A stretch of 64,000 nucleotides of DNA from Siphonodentalium dalli (lineage: Eukaryota; Mollusca; Scaphopoda; Gadilida; Siphonodentaliidae): the NCBI GenBank assembly GCA_032622095.1, contig CP136066.1, forward strand, positions 42,673,835-42,737,834. Reading direction: 5' to 3'. The position numbers and the translations under genes are program-made. Shown in pieces: positions 1 to 11,874 of this stretch (position 1 is the first letter of the stretch; each line of letters opens with the position of its first letter). The notes below the pieces were generated by a model. That model was not told the origin of the DNA. It saw only the letters and a list, made by a program, of their open reading frames with translations, and made no database searches.

Positions 1-1523
1 GGGTATAATTCTATTTTTGAAAACATTTTGTTCTAACTCCATGATTCCGCATAGATGGATTATTGATCAAAACCTGGTTGAATATGTAGGTATATATTTT
101 ACTCTTGGAATCCACACTGATAACCACATACATGTTCAACGCCTAATTGTTCAGCGGAATTTATGTTGCATTGATTATAACAAATTATAAAAAAAATTCA
201 ACGGTGTTGCTGTTTCGAGACATGACAAGTTAGCTTAGATTTGGGGAGTTTTTTTAGTTTACTGACACAAAGCTTGTAGGCTAATTGCTAGGTAACATCA
301 CTAAACTAAGATAATACTGATATATAGCGTGGGAAATCATGTGCTGGATTAAAAGTCGCATCTAACTACAATCAACATTTGTGGATCGAGGCATACTAGT
401 ACAGAGCGGTTGTATGTCAATAATCTAACAATTATAGATGTTTCATCATCTACATGTATTACACATTTACAAGTAACATTTTACACGTCTCACCTCACCC
501 ACATGACACACATGAATATCAACGTAGTATGCAGTTACCAGGGATACACAGTCACAATCCCTACACTTCATACAAACACCACAAGCGGAATCTCTCTAGC
601 GTGATTCTATAGAAAGACAGGTGTAAAAAAGTTGAGCCATATTTTCTCCATCAATCCGCATCGATCAATGCAAGTTTTTATACAGGACGTATTATGTTAT
701 TGTTCTGTCTGTCTGTCCGTTCGCTTTCTTCATTTCCAGATGACGACTTTAGTAAGTCTGAAATGAATGGACTGAAATTTTGTATGTGGGTTTACTAGCC
801 CAAAATACAGGTCAAGTTCGAATTTGGGTTCCGCCTGCCAAATTTCACAGGAGTTATGGTCCTTTTTATTGGAATTTGCACATAATTTTCATTTCTGGAT
901 GATAACGTTAGTACATCTGAACTGAAATTTGGTATGTGGGTTTACTAGCACAAAATACAGGTCAAGTTCGAATTTGGTTTCCGCCCGCAAATGTTCACCT
1001 GAGTTATGGCCCATTGTCGAAATTACCATGGGCATATTTTGCAACTCCCTAGCGATGCTCTTGTTGAGTTATTGATTGTGCCTGATTTGGAGCTACATGT
1101 ACATCATGCCATGAGATCATATTCCACCAATTCAAATTCGAGGGAAGCTTTATGTAGCTCTGACAAGGAACTTTATACATTAAACATAATGTTGGTAATA
1201 TATTTATTATTTAGTACCTGTAGCATAACAATGTGAATGTATTTCATGATAGGTGAAGGTCCCAGTTGGAGTTTTCATCATTTATGCGACTTTTGTGATT
1301 CTGAAAATGGCGAGGGGTTTAATTCGATATATTCACATACACTTAATATGACTTCAGCTACATGTAGTCCTACAGCATTACATTTGACATGCCCCTGGAT
1401 AAATGTGTTCATAAACCTATGAACTACATTGAGTCAATGTGGTTCATAGGCATAATATGAAGACATTGACTCTGAAAATTGTCGAACATAAATGATATAT
1501 ATATATGATCTGAATACAAATTA
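1..1523. other. No gene recognised; one dispersed repeat
   Basis: I see no coding region here. Positions 690-1030 hold two tandem-like copies of a dispersed repeat that starts with a TCTG run and continues with a 'tgaaatttggtatgtgggttt' type phrase; related copies lie at 2517-2660 and 36400-36870. The short open frames near 410, 1006 and 1237 have no family resemblance and look like chance. Confidence 0.6.
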
Positions 1524-1527
1524 TTAA

Positions 1528-1825
1528 CGGGGAACTGTACCTAAATCGAGCCATTTATGGGACCGTCACTTACTATACTCAACAGAAAATATCCAATACA
1601 AGAATTACTATGAGTCAAGAATGAGAGATAAATAAACTCACGTACACAAAGAACCAGTGTAACATCCTGATAATTATAACAAAATGAATAAATGGCTCAA
1701 GCCATAAACTCATTTTCATTTTAATTACCATGTTGTTTGCTTCGTTCATAGATCACATGGATGTATTTTGCACTAATCCATGGCTCAAATTCATTCATTT
1801 GTTGCATATATTATGTAGTCTCCCT
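1528..1825. mobile_element. TTAA-flanked miniature element (AGGGGTACTGT family)
   Basis: Flanked by TTAA at 1524-1527 and 1826-1829. The interior (cattta tggga..., 'actcaacag', 'ttgttgcatata') matches the elements at 25814-26291 and 26920-27396, including inverted blocks that read the same from both ends. It is a diverged, shortened copy. The TTAA duplication is typical of piggyBac-type elements; no transposase is present. Confidence 0.65.
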
Positions 1826-1855
1826 TTAACACAAACAGAAAAAAAAAATTGTTAA

Positions 1856-2382
1856 CTCTTTCATGACTGGATCTTCCTGAAATTTTGCGAAAACCCTGTG
1901 CCAATGAATTCTCTTATATATGCGAGTTGACCATAGGTTGCCTCGCATATATACGAGAATGCATTGGCCTAACAAATTCTATATTATTTTTTATAATTGT
2001 TAAAAAATGTAAGCAAAATTAAAAATAAAATAATAAAGTGTTAAACAATGTAAGAAATAATGATAAAAAAAGGATAAAAATGTTAAATAATGTAAGAAAA
2101 ATTGATAAAGAATGCAAGAAAAAATTATTAAAATGATAAAATTGTTAAAGAATATAAGAAAAAAATGATAAAAATTTATCTAAAATGTAAGAAAAAATGA
2201 TAAAAAAAAATGATAAAAATTGTTAAAGAACGTAAGAAAAATTATAAAAATGATAAACAATTGTTAGGCCAATGCATTCTCTTATATATGCGAGGCGACC
2301 TATGGTTGACTAGAATATATAAGAGAATGCATCGGCACTGGGTCTTTAATGTTGCGTCAGCGCATCTCCCGTCATGAAAGGG
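1856..2382. mobile_element. TTAA-flanked miniature element (CCCTTTCATGAC family)
   Basis: Perfectly flanked by TTAA (1852-1855 and 2383-2386) with terminal inverted repeats C(T/C)CTTTCATGAC. Inside are two palindromic modules built on 'gcattctcttatatatgcgag' phrases and an AT-rich core of short 'taagaaaaatgataaa' repeats. Relatives lie inside 8684-9298, inside 11875-12471 and at 23141-23375. Ends and target site fit piggyBac-derived MITEs. Confidence 0.75.
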
Positions 2383-2386
2383 TTAA

Positions 2387-4253
2387 CTTGGGTGAATAAT
2401 GGGAATGATGTAAAACAAATCCAAAATCATAATGTTTTTCGGTATATAAAAATAAGTTTTAAATAAACGGCAGATTCAACATGTGCACCCCATGACCTAG
2501 TTGAATCCGCCATTCATGTCTTTATGTCTGTCCATCTGTAGACACTTGGTGCGATAACTTAAATAATTTCAATCTGATCGGAACCAAAGTGTGTATGAGT
2601 TTCTCAACCCATAATACAGATCGAGTTTGAATTTGGGTTTAATCAGAGTTTTTTTCGACTTAGAATTCACACATGCTGCGAAAACTCAAACATTTTTCAC
2701 CCAATCGGAACCAAATTCGATATTATTGGTCACATTTGCCCCCATTAAGTCGTCTGAGGTCAATAGCATCGATCTCATTATACTCTACGGGTCAATTTAT
2801 CCCTTTTTCAAATTTCACCGACCAGGTTGTAACAATTTTTGGTATATAATTAATCTTTCCATTAAATTAATTATTAGTGCCCTTTTAAGACATCTAATGA
2901 CATTTAATAAGATTCCTCGGGTCAAATTACCCATATGTAAACATTTTCAACTCCGATGGTCCAGCCGTTTCTGTACAAACAATCAGTTTTTGATTACCAC
3001 CGATAGATAACAGCCAATACCTAGTCCCGCATGTGAAGTCACATGCTGGAAATTTAACGGCAATGTGCTCAGACGATTAGCGGCCATCGATAATGACTGA
3101 GTAAAACTACACCTGTGTAATCCTTTAAAGTTCGGGTTTTCTGCTTAGGATGCATCCAACAGTCGGGCCAAAAATAATAATTTCTGGCATGGAACAAAAG
3201 ATGTAACGATTCGCCACACCGAGTGTGGTAGTTTCATTTGGAATGATGATTAATCGTTGAATGTAGGCAGAAACTGGAGTTCACACCCCTGTGGTATAAA
3301 TACTAGTTACATTTCCGGAATTTTCACCACTCCGTGATGATAAACAATATTCTTGTCGTAATGCTTATTATACTGAAAACAAACAGTGATTCCTTCCATA
3401 GTTTAGCAATTTAGCGCGCATCTCACCAGATCGAAGAGAGGGTACATCGTACATTTTATGTAAGACTAATTTTCACGCTGGTACCAAACCGGCTTCTTAG
3501 GCAATTTGTCCAAACTCCTTTAGTCGGCACTTTACAACTGGAATATGCTACCGCACAATGCATAATATTAGTTTTCACTATCTTGTTGTTTGAACATATC
3601 TTACCAATGTCACCCACGTACTTGTGCTAAATACCAGTTGATCAGCATTTAAAGTTATTATTTCAACGTTGACCATTCACTCAATGTTGCTATGTCATGT
3701 GTGGTTTTGTGTGATGTAGACATGTGTAGCATTATGGAGAAGGGGTATACGCGGTGATGCGGTTACATAAAACGTAGTATACGCTTCGGGTATATATGGC
3801 CTTAGTTAATATAACCAAATATAATTTCCAGGTATAAACATAGTTTTTGCCACAGAGTATGTAGGAAATTTGGTTCAGTTTAGAATTTATTGAAGATAAT
3901 CAATGGTACTCCGTTGTCTTTGATAAATTGCGTTCATAGTATGATGCATTTGTGTGATAAAAGCGAAATATTCGTGTTTCATCACTTGACCGGGGGGGGG
4001 GGGGCAAATGTGCTATTTCTGCTTCTAGAAAAGGTTACCAAATCAATACATCCCTATCAAATCCCATTCAACTGTTTAATCACATTATATTACACGACTC
4101 AAGATAAACAGTACAGATAAATCTGCGAATTTTTTTTTTCTAGGCGCCGATAAAGTCTAGATTTAAACGTTGTTTGAGACCCTGATTTCGCTTGCTGTCT
4201 CGTGAAATACATCAGAGAGAATTCGTATATCTCTTATCTACAGTTTCCTTTAT
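2387..4253. other. No gene recognised
   Basis: Positions 2510-2960 carry a decayed copy of the TCTG-associated dispersed repeat; the 127-codon open frame across 2627-3010 lies in it and shows no protein-like conservation. The rest (about 3010-4250) shows nothing I recognise apart from a G run near 3992 and a T run near 4130. Confidence 0.5.
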
Positions 4254-4602
4254 AGTCTGGTCGATAAAAGGTTTGATATAGAAAAAAATTGGACTAAGTT
4301 GGTTTGTATACCATTTTGAAGAGGAATATATCCTCTATAACATATCCAAAATCCGCTAAAATCCGCATTGAGCATTTTTTGTATTCAATATGGCGTCCAA
4401 GATGGCTGCCATTTTCCTATAAGTCAGCTTGATGCAATTATAGTGAGAACATCTTGTCATATGTATACGCATGTATACATTTTTGCGAAGCTAAGACATA
4501 ACGCCACCTTTATGTGCCAAAATTGAAACTCCCCGTCCAAAATGGCCGCCACAATGGCGACCGGAAGTGGAATTTTTACGTTTTTTTTAATAATATCTTT
4601 AA

Positions 4603-5035
4603 AGGGGTACTGTACACTAAGATAGGCGATTTTTTTTATTTACTCCCATTGAAATAACTTTCAAGTTAGATTGTGTTCGTGTTATATGAGTTTCGTATAA
4701 ACTCCCTTTTTCCCGAATCGGTTATAACGGGCCTTCTTTTGCAGGTAACATGTTTTGTTTGCAACTCAATAATGTTCGCGAATGGCCGTCGATAAAAGAC
4801 ACGCAACATATGCGATTTCAAGAACGGTAACTCGTAATGGCATAATTCTCCATTTTATGACTCCAGCCATAAATGAATTTATATTAAATAATTCAATTTT
4901 ACTTTAACGATAGCCTGTTAACCGGAACGTTTTCAGTAGACATCGTCGACTCAAATTAGTTATTTTATCATATAATATTCATATTAGATCGCTATTGTCA
5001 CTGGGAATTTATTGAAATTGGGGTACAGTACCCCT
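4603..5035. mobile_element. TTAA-flanked miniature element with an empty-site paralogue
   Basis: Terminal inverted repeats AGGGGTACTGTAC, with TTAA on both sides (4599-4602, 5036-5039). The inverted D1 copy at 17725-17745 reads straight through the same site with a single TTAA, so this is a clean insertion. The right half matches the right half of the element at 62123-62712. Probably piggyBac-derived. Confidence 0.85.
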
Positions 5036-5928
5036 TTAAGATAAGTTTCTGTGGTCTGGAACTGGTTGAGAATTGTGACTTTATTTTGTATTTAGCATGT
5101 TAACTGACCATTCGAGCAATGAAATATGCTGTTCGTGGGTCCACACCCCTTCCGATCACTCAAAAATTCGATTTTACAAAACGCGATATAATATTTCACA
5201 AAAGATCCCCATTGGGATTCTAGTCATATTTCATCAAGAAGTGGGAAGAACTGTGCAATGTAAGTGATGCATTCTATATCTTATTGATATTCGAACTCAG
5301 TGGTACCAAAATTGTCACTTTGGCTCAAAATGGCCGCCAAAAATATGGAAAATGGTAATTATTATCCCAGCGTGCCATGCAACCACTTACAAGTTGTGGT
5401 GATGCACACAATTGACTATTCTGTCTTATATACTGGACTACTAACATTTCTGATGCACCTTGGGTATTTGTTACTGTTTTAACCACTGAAATTACCAGAA
5501 TTATTCGAAATTTTCTGTCACAAACCTGATATCAAAATTGGCAAAAAATCGCGTTCAGGTTTGAGCCATTTTTTAAAAGTAAAATGGAACTATGTTTGGT
5601 ATCAAAGATGTTTATTGTTTTGATATGTGTTATGTGTGTCACACTGGGGTGTTTTAGACAAAATTACTCAAGATGGCTTCCAAAATGACAACCAAATTTG
5701 GTATACATTATTATATACATATACGTGGTGTATATGTATACATAATCAATTGTGACTCACATGCTACTTAAACATTAAATGTTCTATTCTGGTTGTCCCG
5801 GTACCCTACGAGGCATGACAAGTTCATTTTGAGGAATGCAATATGGATTTTGCCAAAAACTTCCTTGTTTTTGAACGAAAATGGGCAGAACTTTGAAACG
5901 GAATTGAGAGGGATCATATTATGTGGCT

Positions 5929-5934
5929 ATTCTG
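5929..5934. other. Target-site duplication (left) of the 7.7-kb element
   Basis: ATTCTG directly before the terminal repeat; the same six bases directly follow the opposite terminus at 13681-13686. Confidence 0.7.
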
Positions 5935-5976
5935 TATGGGGCGCCATCCCTGCAAATATTCGTTTTCGGAGATATC

Positions 5977-6420
5977 TCCTTGGACCCAAGCAGATATCTG
6001 CTCGCATTATGGAGATATCTCCTCGGTTTCAAGGAGATATCTGCTTGGAATATGGAGATATCTCCTCGGAAATATATTCAAGGAGATATCTCCTTGAAAC
6101 CGAGGAGATATCTCCATAATGCGAGAAGATATCTGCTTGGATCCAAGGAGATATCTCCTTGGACCCAAGCAGATATCTGCTCGCATTATGGAGATATCTC
6201 CTTGAAATATGTTCAAGGAGATATCTACTTGGATCCAAGCAGATATCTGCTCAGATTATGGAGATATCTGCTTGAAAAATATTTCAAGGAGATATCTCCA
6301 TATTCCGAGCAGATATCTGCTTGGATGTATTTCGAAAAAATGGAAAAAACGTATATGTACTGTGGAGAAATCATTAATATTTCATGGCCGCGGTTTTCCA
6401 AGGAGATATCTCCATAATCC
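5977..6420. repeat. Array of GATATC-centred palindromes, first block
   Basis: Dozens of 12-18 bp palindromes of the type GGAGATATCTCC and AGCAGATATCTGCT, joined by short linkers such as 'ttggatccaa' or 'cataatcc', repeat on both strands. The terminal repeat of the element itself ends in this motif, so the array looks like an expansion of subterminal repeats. Open frames on both strands here are by-products of the repeat. Confidence 0.9.
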
Positions 6421-6429
6421 ATAGAGAAT

Positions 6430-6585
6430 ACCTACGAGTTTTGGTTGAATATCCGAATTATCTCATGAGTGGGTGCAAGGAAGTACAGAATTTCCACGAG
6501 GGGCTGCAAGCCGCGAGTGGAAATTCTGTACTTCCTTGAACCCACGAATGAGATAATCCGGGTATTCAACCAAAACCCGTAGGTT
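6430..6585. repeat. Long hairpin H1 with GCC...GGC centre
   Basis: Arms of about 70 bp ('cctacgagttttggttgaat...' and its complement ending 'accaaaacccgtagg') around a short centre ending in 'aagccgcgagtgg'. It interrupts the GATATC array. One of four long hairpins in the window with related centres (others at 15413, 39570, 43732). Confidence 0.8.
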
Positions 6586-6979
6586 TTCTTTTTATTATAT
6601 GCGCTATAAACCGCACCAAAACTGCTAATTTTGTCCTACAGTTCACTTCAAATTGTTAGAAAACTTCGACATTTGCATTGTGTTTACATTCCATCAATTG
6701 ATTTGCTCACCACCGAATGACAAATATCGAGCATAGCCTCCATAAGAAATAGTCCCCATTGTTTTATTCTGAAATGATGCGAGAAAATTCATGTATACAT
6801 AATTTAGTGATAAGAATATATTAAAACAAATGAGTTAACATTATAACAACTAAATAACAGTTTATGAACCGTGAAAATCAATAATTAAAACAATAGACCG
6901 GCTGTTATTGATACGCTTTGAAACTTAATGTGATTCGCCGCTATAAACCGGAATTAATCTCCGAAAAAGTAATACTATT
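6586..6979. other. No gene recognised
   Basis: AT-rich sequence between the hairpin and the 22-bp tandem repeat. Nothing recognisable. Confidence 0.5.
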
Positions 6980-7091
6980 GTGTTATCCATCGAGTCGGTC
7001 AGTGTTATCCATCGAGTCGGTCAGTGTTATCCATCGAGTCGGTCAGTGTTATACATCGAGTCGGTCAGTGTTATCCATCGAGTCGGTCCAG
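6980..7091 (+). repeat. 22-bp tandem repeat, five units
   Basis: Five near-identical units of 'tgttatccatcgagtcggtc' plus two bases; one unit has an a-for-c change. Sits between the two blocks of the GATATC palindrome array. Confidence 0.9.
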
Positions 7092-7154
7092 GCGATGGAT
7101 ATAACGCTCTACGTCACGGCAATTACCCACTATTTAATGGGGAAGCATATAATA

Positions 7155-7510
7155 AAAGCAGATATCTGCTTGGAATATTTTCAAGGAGATATCTGCTTGG
7201 AATATGGAGATATCTCCTTGGGTCCAAGGAGATATCTCGTTGAAAACTATTTCAAGGAGATATCTCCATAATCCGAGCAGATATCTGCTTGGATTATGGA
7301 GATATCTCCTCGGTTTCAAGGAGATATCTCGTTGGAAATATTTCAAGCAGATATCTCGTAGTTGCGAGAAGATATCTCCTAGGATCCAAGGAGATATCTC
7401 CATAATCCAAGCAGATATCTCCTTGAATCCAAGGAGTTATCTCCATAATGGACCATATTCCAAGCAGATATCTGCTAGGAATTGCAATTCCAAGGAGATA
7501 TCCCCATATA
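7155..7510. repeat. Array of GATATC-centred palindromes, second block
   Basis: Same motifs as 5977-6420, resuming after the interrupting hairpin, AT-rich stretch and 22-bp repeat. It gives way abruptly to the GTATAC array at about 7515. Confidence 0.9.
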
Positions 7511-7514
7511 AAAA

Positions 7515-8310
7515 AAACCGGGGTACAACCTGGGTGCAAAACACCATGGTACTGGTACCCCGGGATATTGGACAAACACCCCGGTACTAATGGGACCTGG
7601 GTATACCGTGGTACTAGTACCTGGGTATACCGCGGTACTAGTACCGAGGTTTACCCAGGTACCAGTACCGTGGTATACCCAGGTGCTAGTACCGGGGTGT
7701 TTGTCCAATATCCCAGGGTACCAGTACCGCGATATACCCAGGTGGTAGCACCGCGGTATACCCAGGTACTAATACCACGGTATACCCAGGTACTACTAGT
7801 ACCACGGTATACCCAGGTACTACTAGTACCGGGGTGTTTGTCCAATATCCCAGGGTACCAGTACCGCGGTATACCCAGGTACTGGTACCGAGGTATACCC
7901 AGGTACCAGTACCGTGGTATACCCAGGTACTACTAGTACCGGGGTGTTTGTCCAATATCCCAGGGTACCAATACCGCGGTATACCCAGGTACTGGTACCG
8001 GGGTGTTTGTCCAATATCCCAGGGTACCAGTACCGTGATATACCCATGTACTAATACCACGGTATACCCAGGTGCTACTAGTACCAGGGTGTTTGTCTAA
8101 TATCCCGGGGTACCAGTACCGCGGTATACACAGGTGGAAGCAGTGCGGTATACACAGGTACTAACCCCGAGGTATACCCAGGTACTAACACCGTGGTATA
8201 CCCAGGTACCTGTAGTACCGGGGTGTTTGCCCAATATCCCTGGGGTACTAGTACCGTGGTATACCCAGGTGCTAGTACCGGGGTGTTTGTCCAGAATCAT
8301 GGGGAATGCA
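7515..8310. repeat. Array of GTATAC/GGTACC/ACTAGT palindromes
   Basis: A second palindrome array of different sequence: GGTATACC, GGTACTAGTACC, ACCGCGGT and a recurring 'gtgtttgtccaatatccc' spacer (about 90-120 bp apart). All open frames here are repeat by-products. Confidence 0.9.
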
Positions 8311-8680
8311 GTACACCAGGCTATATATCCACCCTGGGATACAGTATCGGCCAACCACCCCATGATGGCACACCAGTAACCTCGTTGATATGTAATCATA
8401 ACCTAAACAAAAAATTCAAATTCAATTATTTATTTATACATTCAAAACAGCACAATGAGAATAATAAGAAAAACAAAGAACGCAAAAACAAAACATGGAA
8501 AATTGAGCCCCAGGTCATTTTTGTATCCCCTCTAGTGTGGCGTTACAGGTTCGGGATGAGGGTGTTTCTAGGGGTTTGTTTTCAGTGGGCCACCCACCAC
8601 ACCCTCCAATTGCCGACATATATACTTTCCCAATAAGGAACTGTGCTAGAACTATTTATGGAGAAAACTTTGTTCATGCA
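8311..8680. other. No gene recognised
   Basis: Unique-looking AT-rich sequence; the open frames at 8193-8740 run out of the palindrome array and show no conserved features. Confidence 0.5.
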
Positions 8681-8683
8681 TTA

Positions 8684-9298
8684 GGCCAATATAAAAATAT
8701 TGCTTGTTTTACATCCCCGCCCGCCCGCCCCTATTTTTAGTCTCCTCCTCAATTTTTTTTATTTGCATATCTTTTATGCAAACTTTTCTCATGCCTTAAC
8801 TCTTTCATGACGGGGTCTGCGCTGTTGCAGCATTAAAGATCCTGTGCACTGGCAGTGCATTCTCTGAAATATGCGAGTCTCCCACAGGGAGTCTCGCGTA
8901 TATAAGTGAATGCACTGGTTTACAAGAGCAAGATAACTATTGTTAGGCCAATGCATTCTTTTATATATGCGAGGCAACCTATGGGCAACATATATATAAG
9001 GGCATGCATTGGCACAGGGTTTTCTCAAAATATCATGAAGTTCCAATCATGGAAGTGTTATCAATCAATGTAATCATCAAATCACATTTCAATGATCCAT
9101 TAATGATTCTGTTTTGATCAAAATGGACATTATAAATCACCTTGTAATATATAAGATAGGATACTGCTTCAATATCTAGAACTGTCCATGACCATTTTAT
9201 GTTATGAAGAATAAAATATAAAAAATAAAATTTGCACTCCCGCCCCATTTATCTAAAAAAAAGTTGGATGTAAATCTAGCAATTTATTTATATTGGCA
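8684..9298. mobile_element. PIF/Harbinger-like MITE (GGCCAATATAAA), copy 1
   Basis: Ends GGCCAATATAAA...TTTATATTGGC with TTA on both sides (8681-8683, 9299-9301); a 3-bp TTA duplication and GG-starting ends are typical of PIF/Harbinger. It carries an older TTAA-type insertion (about 8800-9057, CTCTTTCATGAC ends) at the same place as copy 2, so the nesting predates their amplification. Confidence 0.7.
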
Positions 9299-9301
9299 TT
9301 A

Positions 9302-9860
9302 GGATTAGTCACCGGTCATATGTACCGGTACTTTACAAGGTTGCCTTGAGTCACCACATGCATATCGTATAAAAAGTAAGCTGACGTACCTTCCACGAGA
9401 TACTATATATAGCAAAGTACTGAAAGTAGATAGCTTAAATTATTGACAGATATTCCTGTCATTATTTTTCAGTCTGGAAAAATTGGAAAACATTTTGTCT
9501 CATAAATTTGATAACTTATTTAGGTCAGGAACTCAACAAGAGCTACACTTGGCTTTGTAGAATAAGTTTGTTAGCCTTTTTTGTACACAACCAAATAATG
9601 TGTAATATGTGTTTTCAAAGAGCATATCCATGTATAAAGCAAGGTACATGTATATTAGTATATATATGCTAGAGCTCCAGTCCTGTGGTCTATTCGCTTT
9701 AAGTAGTAAATATCGGATCAAGTATTATCCTCTTTTAAGTAAAAAAAATTCACATAAAATAACATAAAACTGAAGTTTTCATTCAGAAAATAAAAATTTA
9801 ACAGATGGATGGTTGGACAGTCCAGTGCATTCATGGTTTCATCTCAAACCGTTTGTATGC
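9302..9860. other. Region 3' of the BEN-like gene
   Basis: No coding sequence seen. It follows the stop codon of the minus-strand BEN-like gene, so it should hold its 3' UTR; I see no clear AATAAA on the minus strand close to the stop. Confidence 0.4.
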
Positions 9861-10012
9861 CTAATCACCATCACTGCTATTATTCTTCTGTTCTAAGAGC
9901 CGCTTTCTCTCATGCTTTCTCATAACAGTCTTATGACAATTCCTCAGTTTGTCACGTATTTTCGCCCTCACATCTGCACCACGAATGTCCTTAAACCAAG
10001 ACATCACCACTT
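9861..10012 (-). CDS. BEN-like gene, last exon
   Basis: Minus-strand exon with acceptor CTTTTTTTCAG immediately before AAGTGGTGATG, and stop TAG at 9863-9861. It begins with two bases that complete the codon left open by exon 12724-12541, and then encodes 49 residues starting EVVMSWFKDIRGADVRAKI, rich in K and R (RNCHKTVMRKHERKRLL), ending in a small acidic/serine tail. It would form the C-terminal helices of the BEN-like domain plus a basic tail. Too short to be noticed as an open frame on its own; the support is the splice signal, matched phase and protein-like composition. Confidence 0.65.
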
Positions 10013-10363
10013 CTGAAAAAAAGTTGGATATTGATTAACACTCTTGAAGCGCCAATTTAATAGTTTTTAATATTCTGTGTGATCAATCGAAAATGGAGCT
10101 TTGATTCCCAATTAGACCATGTTGAGGTTGCTCAACTTGTCTGGACCGGCCTAGTTTATTGTTTATATTCATTCATATGCCTAAAATATTACAATTGACT
10201 TGAGAATTGTGTTGCGTAATACGTTTATTTCCGACAGGAGATTGAGTTAATATCGATCACACCTAAACGTGTTATATAAATCAAAATGACTTGACCATTT
10301 TCAGTCCTCTCTTTAATAAAAGTGATCATTCCCCCTAAAAATAAAAGCAATAAAGCACATATC

Positions 10364-10535
10364 AGGGTTGGGGTAATCGTAATCAGTAATTGTAATCAAA
10401 GTAATCGATTACAAAATTTCGAGTAATAATCTGTAATCAGTAATCATGACATTTCTTGATTACAAGTAATCATATAAATCAATTACTTTCAAATGTAAAC
10501 ATGATTACATTTTGATTACTTTTTGGTTACTTTTA
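10364..10535. mobile_element. hAT-like terminus with subterminal GTAATC repeats
   Basis: Starts CAGGGTTGGGGTAATCG and continues with many copies of 'taatcagtaat' and 'gattac' in both orientations. This layout (CAGGGTTG end plus short subterminal repeats) is common in hAT elements. The opposite end is not seen, so it is a fragment, lying in the last intron of the BEN-like gene. Confidence 0.5.
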
Positions 10536-10849
10536 CTAAAATATCCATATGGATGGCTATTGGATACTCATGTTGTCATGTGTGATGTTAGTGGTACAGT
10601 GTGTATGTACATTCTGGCAGTGAACACACATATAACAACACACAATTGTTGAATACAGAATGAATGGCAATATGAATAAATAGGGTAGCCAACTTCCACA
10701 TATGCACTTTTGAAACAATATTTAACAAGGTTCATGAAGCTGATTCTGACATTAAAACTTGAATGCAATGCCCAAAATGCCATCAAAACTAATAATGTTG
10801 CCGTCATTTTCACTGTTGATGCCAATGATGATACAGCAACTGTCATCAA

Positions 10850-10990
10850 ACAATTTTTTTTTTAGTTTAAACATATTTATTTATCAAATTGTATAATACA
10901 TGATATATGACACAACACTTTTATGCAGACAATGAGATTGGAGGACAAGTGCTGACTCAGTTGTGGGTACCCCCCACTCCACTGAAAAAT
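10850..10990 (-). mobile_element. LINE 3' end fragment
   Basis: Read on the minus strand, a 'cacttgtcctccaatctcattg' type block followed by an AT-rich tail matches the 3' regions at 23630-23720 and 33235-33320. 5'-truncated; no coding part. Confidence 0.45.
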
Positions 10991-11044
10991 AAATAAAGAG
11001 TGATGGCAAAGCAACATGACTACCAAAACAAGTTGAAAATATGT

Positions 11045-11145
11045 ACATAAACTACAGACCACCAGTCACCCCCTCCCCTGTCAGTCATGAGTTTATATAA
11101 CTACAGACCACCAGTCACCCCCTCCCCTGTCAGTCATGAGTTTAT
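11045..11145 (+). repeat. 49-bp tandem duplication
   Basis: 'ctacagaccaccagtcaccc...gagtttatataa' occurs twice in direct succession, almost identical. Confidence 0.85.
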
Positions 11146-11284
11146 ATAATTGGGTATTTGTTGAAAGTCTTTGTTGTTAGTTTCGTATGCTGGCAATGAT
11201 GTATCATTGTTTAAAAACTTTTAGTAAAAAAAAATCATGATTAGTCTCACGTATGAATGAATGTACAGCTAAGAAAATTTTCAT

Positions 11285-11740
11285 GTTGTCACAATCGGGT
11301 AGATAACACAAAAAATTTCTGACAAAAATAAACGGATTGTTCTGAAGAAACAATCAGCTGATCAATGTGCATACCAAGTTTCGTTGAGATCAGATGATGC
11401 AAACTTGAGAAATTGTGCAGACATGTGCGATGGACATATGAATTTTTATAAGTAGAAAAAGGGCCATAACTCTTGCAAAAATGATCGCATCGTTCTGAAA
11501 AACAATAAGGCACTGGGTCATCAGCTGATCAATGTGCATACCAAGTTTCATTGAGATCAGATGATGCATTTTTTAAGTACAAAGAGGGCCAACACTCTTG
11601 CAAAATGATCAGATAATTCTGAAGAACAATAGGGCACTGGGCAATCTGCCTATCAATGTGCATACCAAGTTTCATCGAGATCTGATAATGCAAACTTGAG
11701 ATATCATGCAGACAAACTCTTGCACGCTGGACCAAAAAGT
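11285..11740 (+). repeat. Degenerate 120-170 bp tandem repeat
   Basis: Three units carrying 'atcaatgtgcataccaagtt' followed by 'gagatc(a/t)gat(g/a)atgc', at about 11358, 11526 and 11649. The phrase is typical of dispersed non-coding repeats; open frames on the minus strand are by-products. Confidence 0.75.
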
Positions 11741-11874
11741 GGTGGTATAATAAATTAATTACTATAATAATTTGTTTCTTATTAAAATACTGAATGTATA
11801 TATGTATATATCTAAAAAAATTGGTGTATTAACACAGATTGTGGCTTTCAAAACAAATTGCTAATGATAGCTTA

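Larger units (their letters stand above)
4254..5934 (+). repeat. Dispersed repeat D1, copy 1
   Basis: This block is repeated in inverse orientation at about 16795-18090, partly (and inverted) at about 38400-39350, and directly at about 63230-64000. Shared landmarks are 'aaaatccgc', 'atggcgtccaagatggctgc', 'gtatacatttttgc' and 'gatccccattggga'. Copy 1 is interrupted by the miniature element at 4603-5035 and is cut at its right end by the large element that starts at 5935. No coding potential is visible. Confidence 0.8.

Noticed and set aside
5793-8640. Many overlapping open frames on both strands with RYLL/EISP or YTQVLVPR-type repeats
   Set aside because: They are translations of palindrome arrays, open in several frames and both strands at once; there is no codon bias or conservation.
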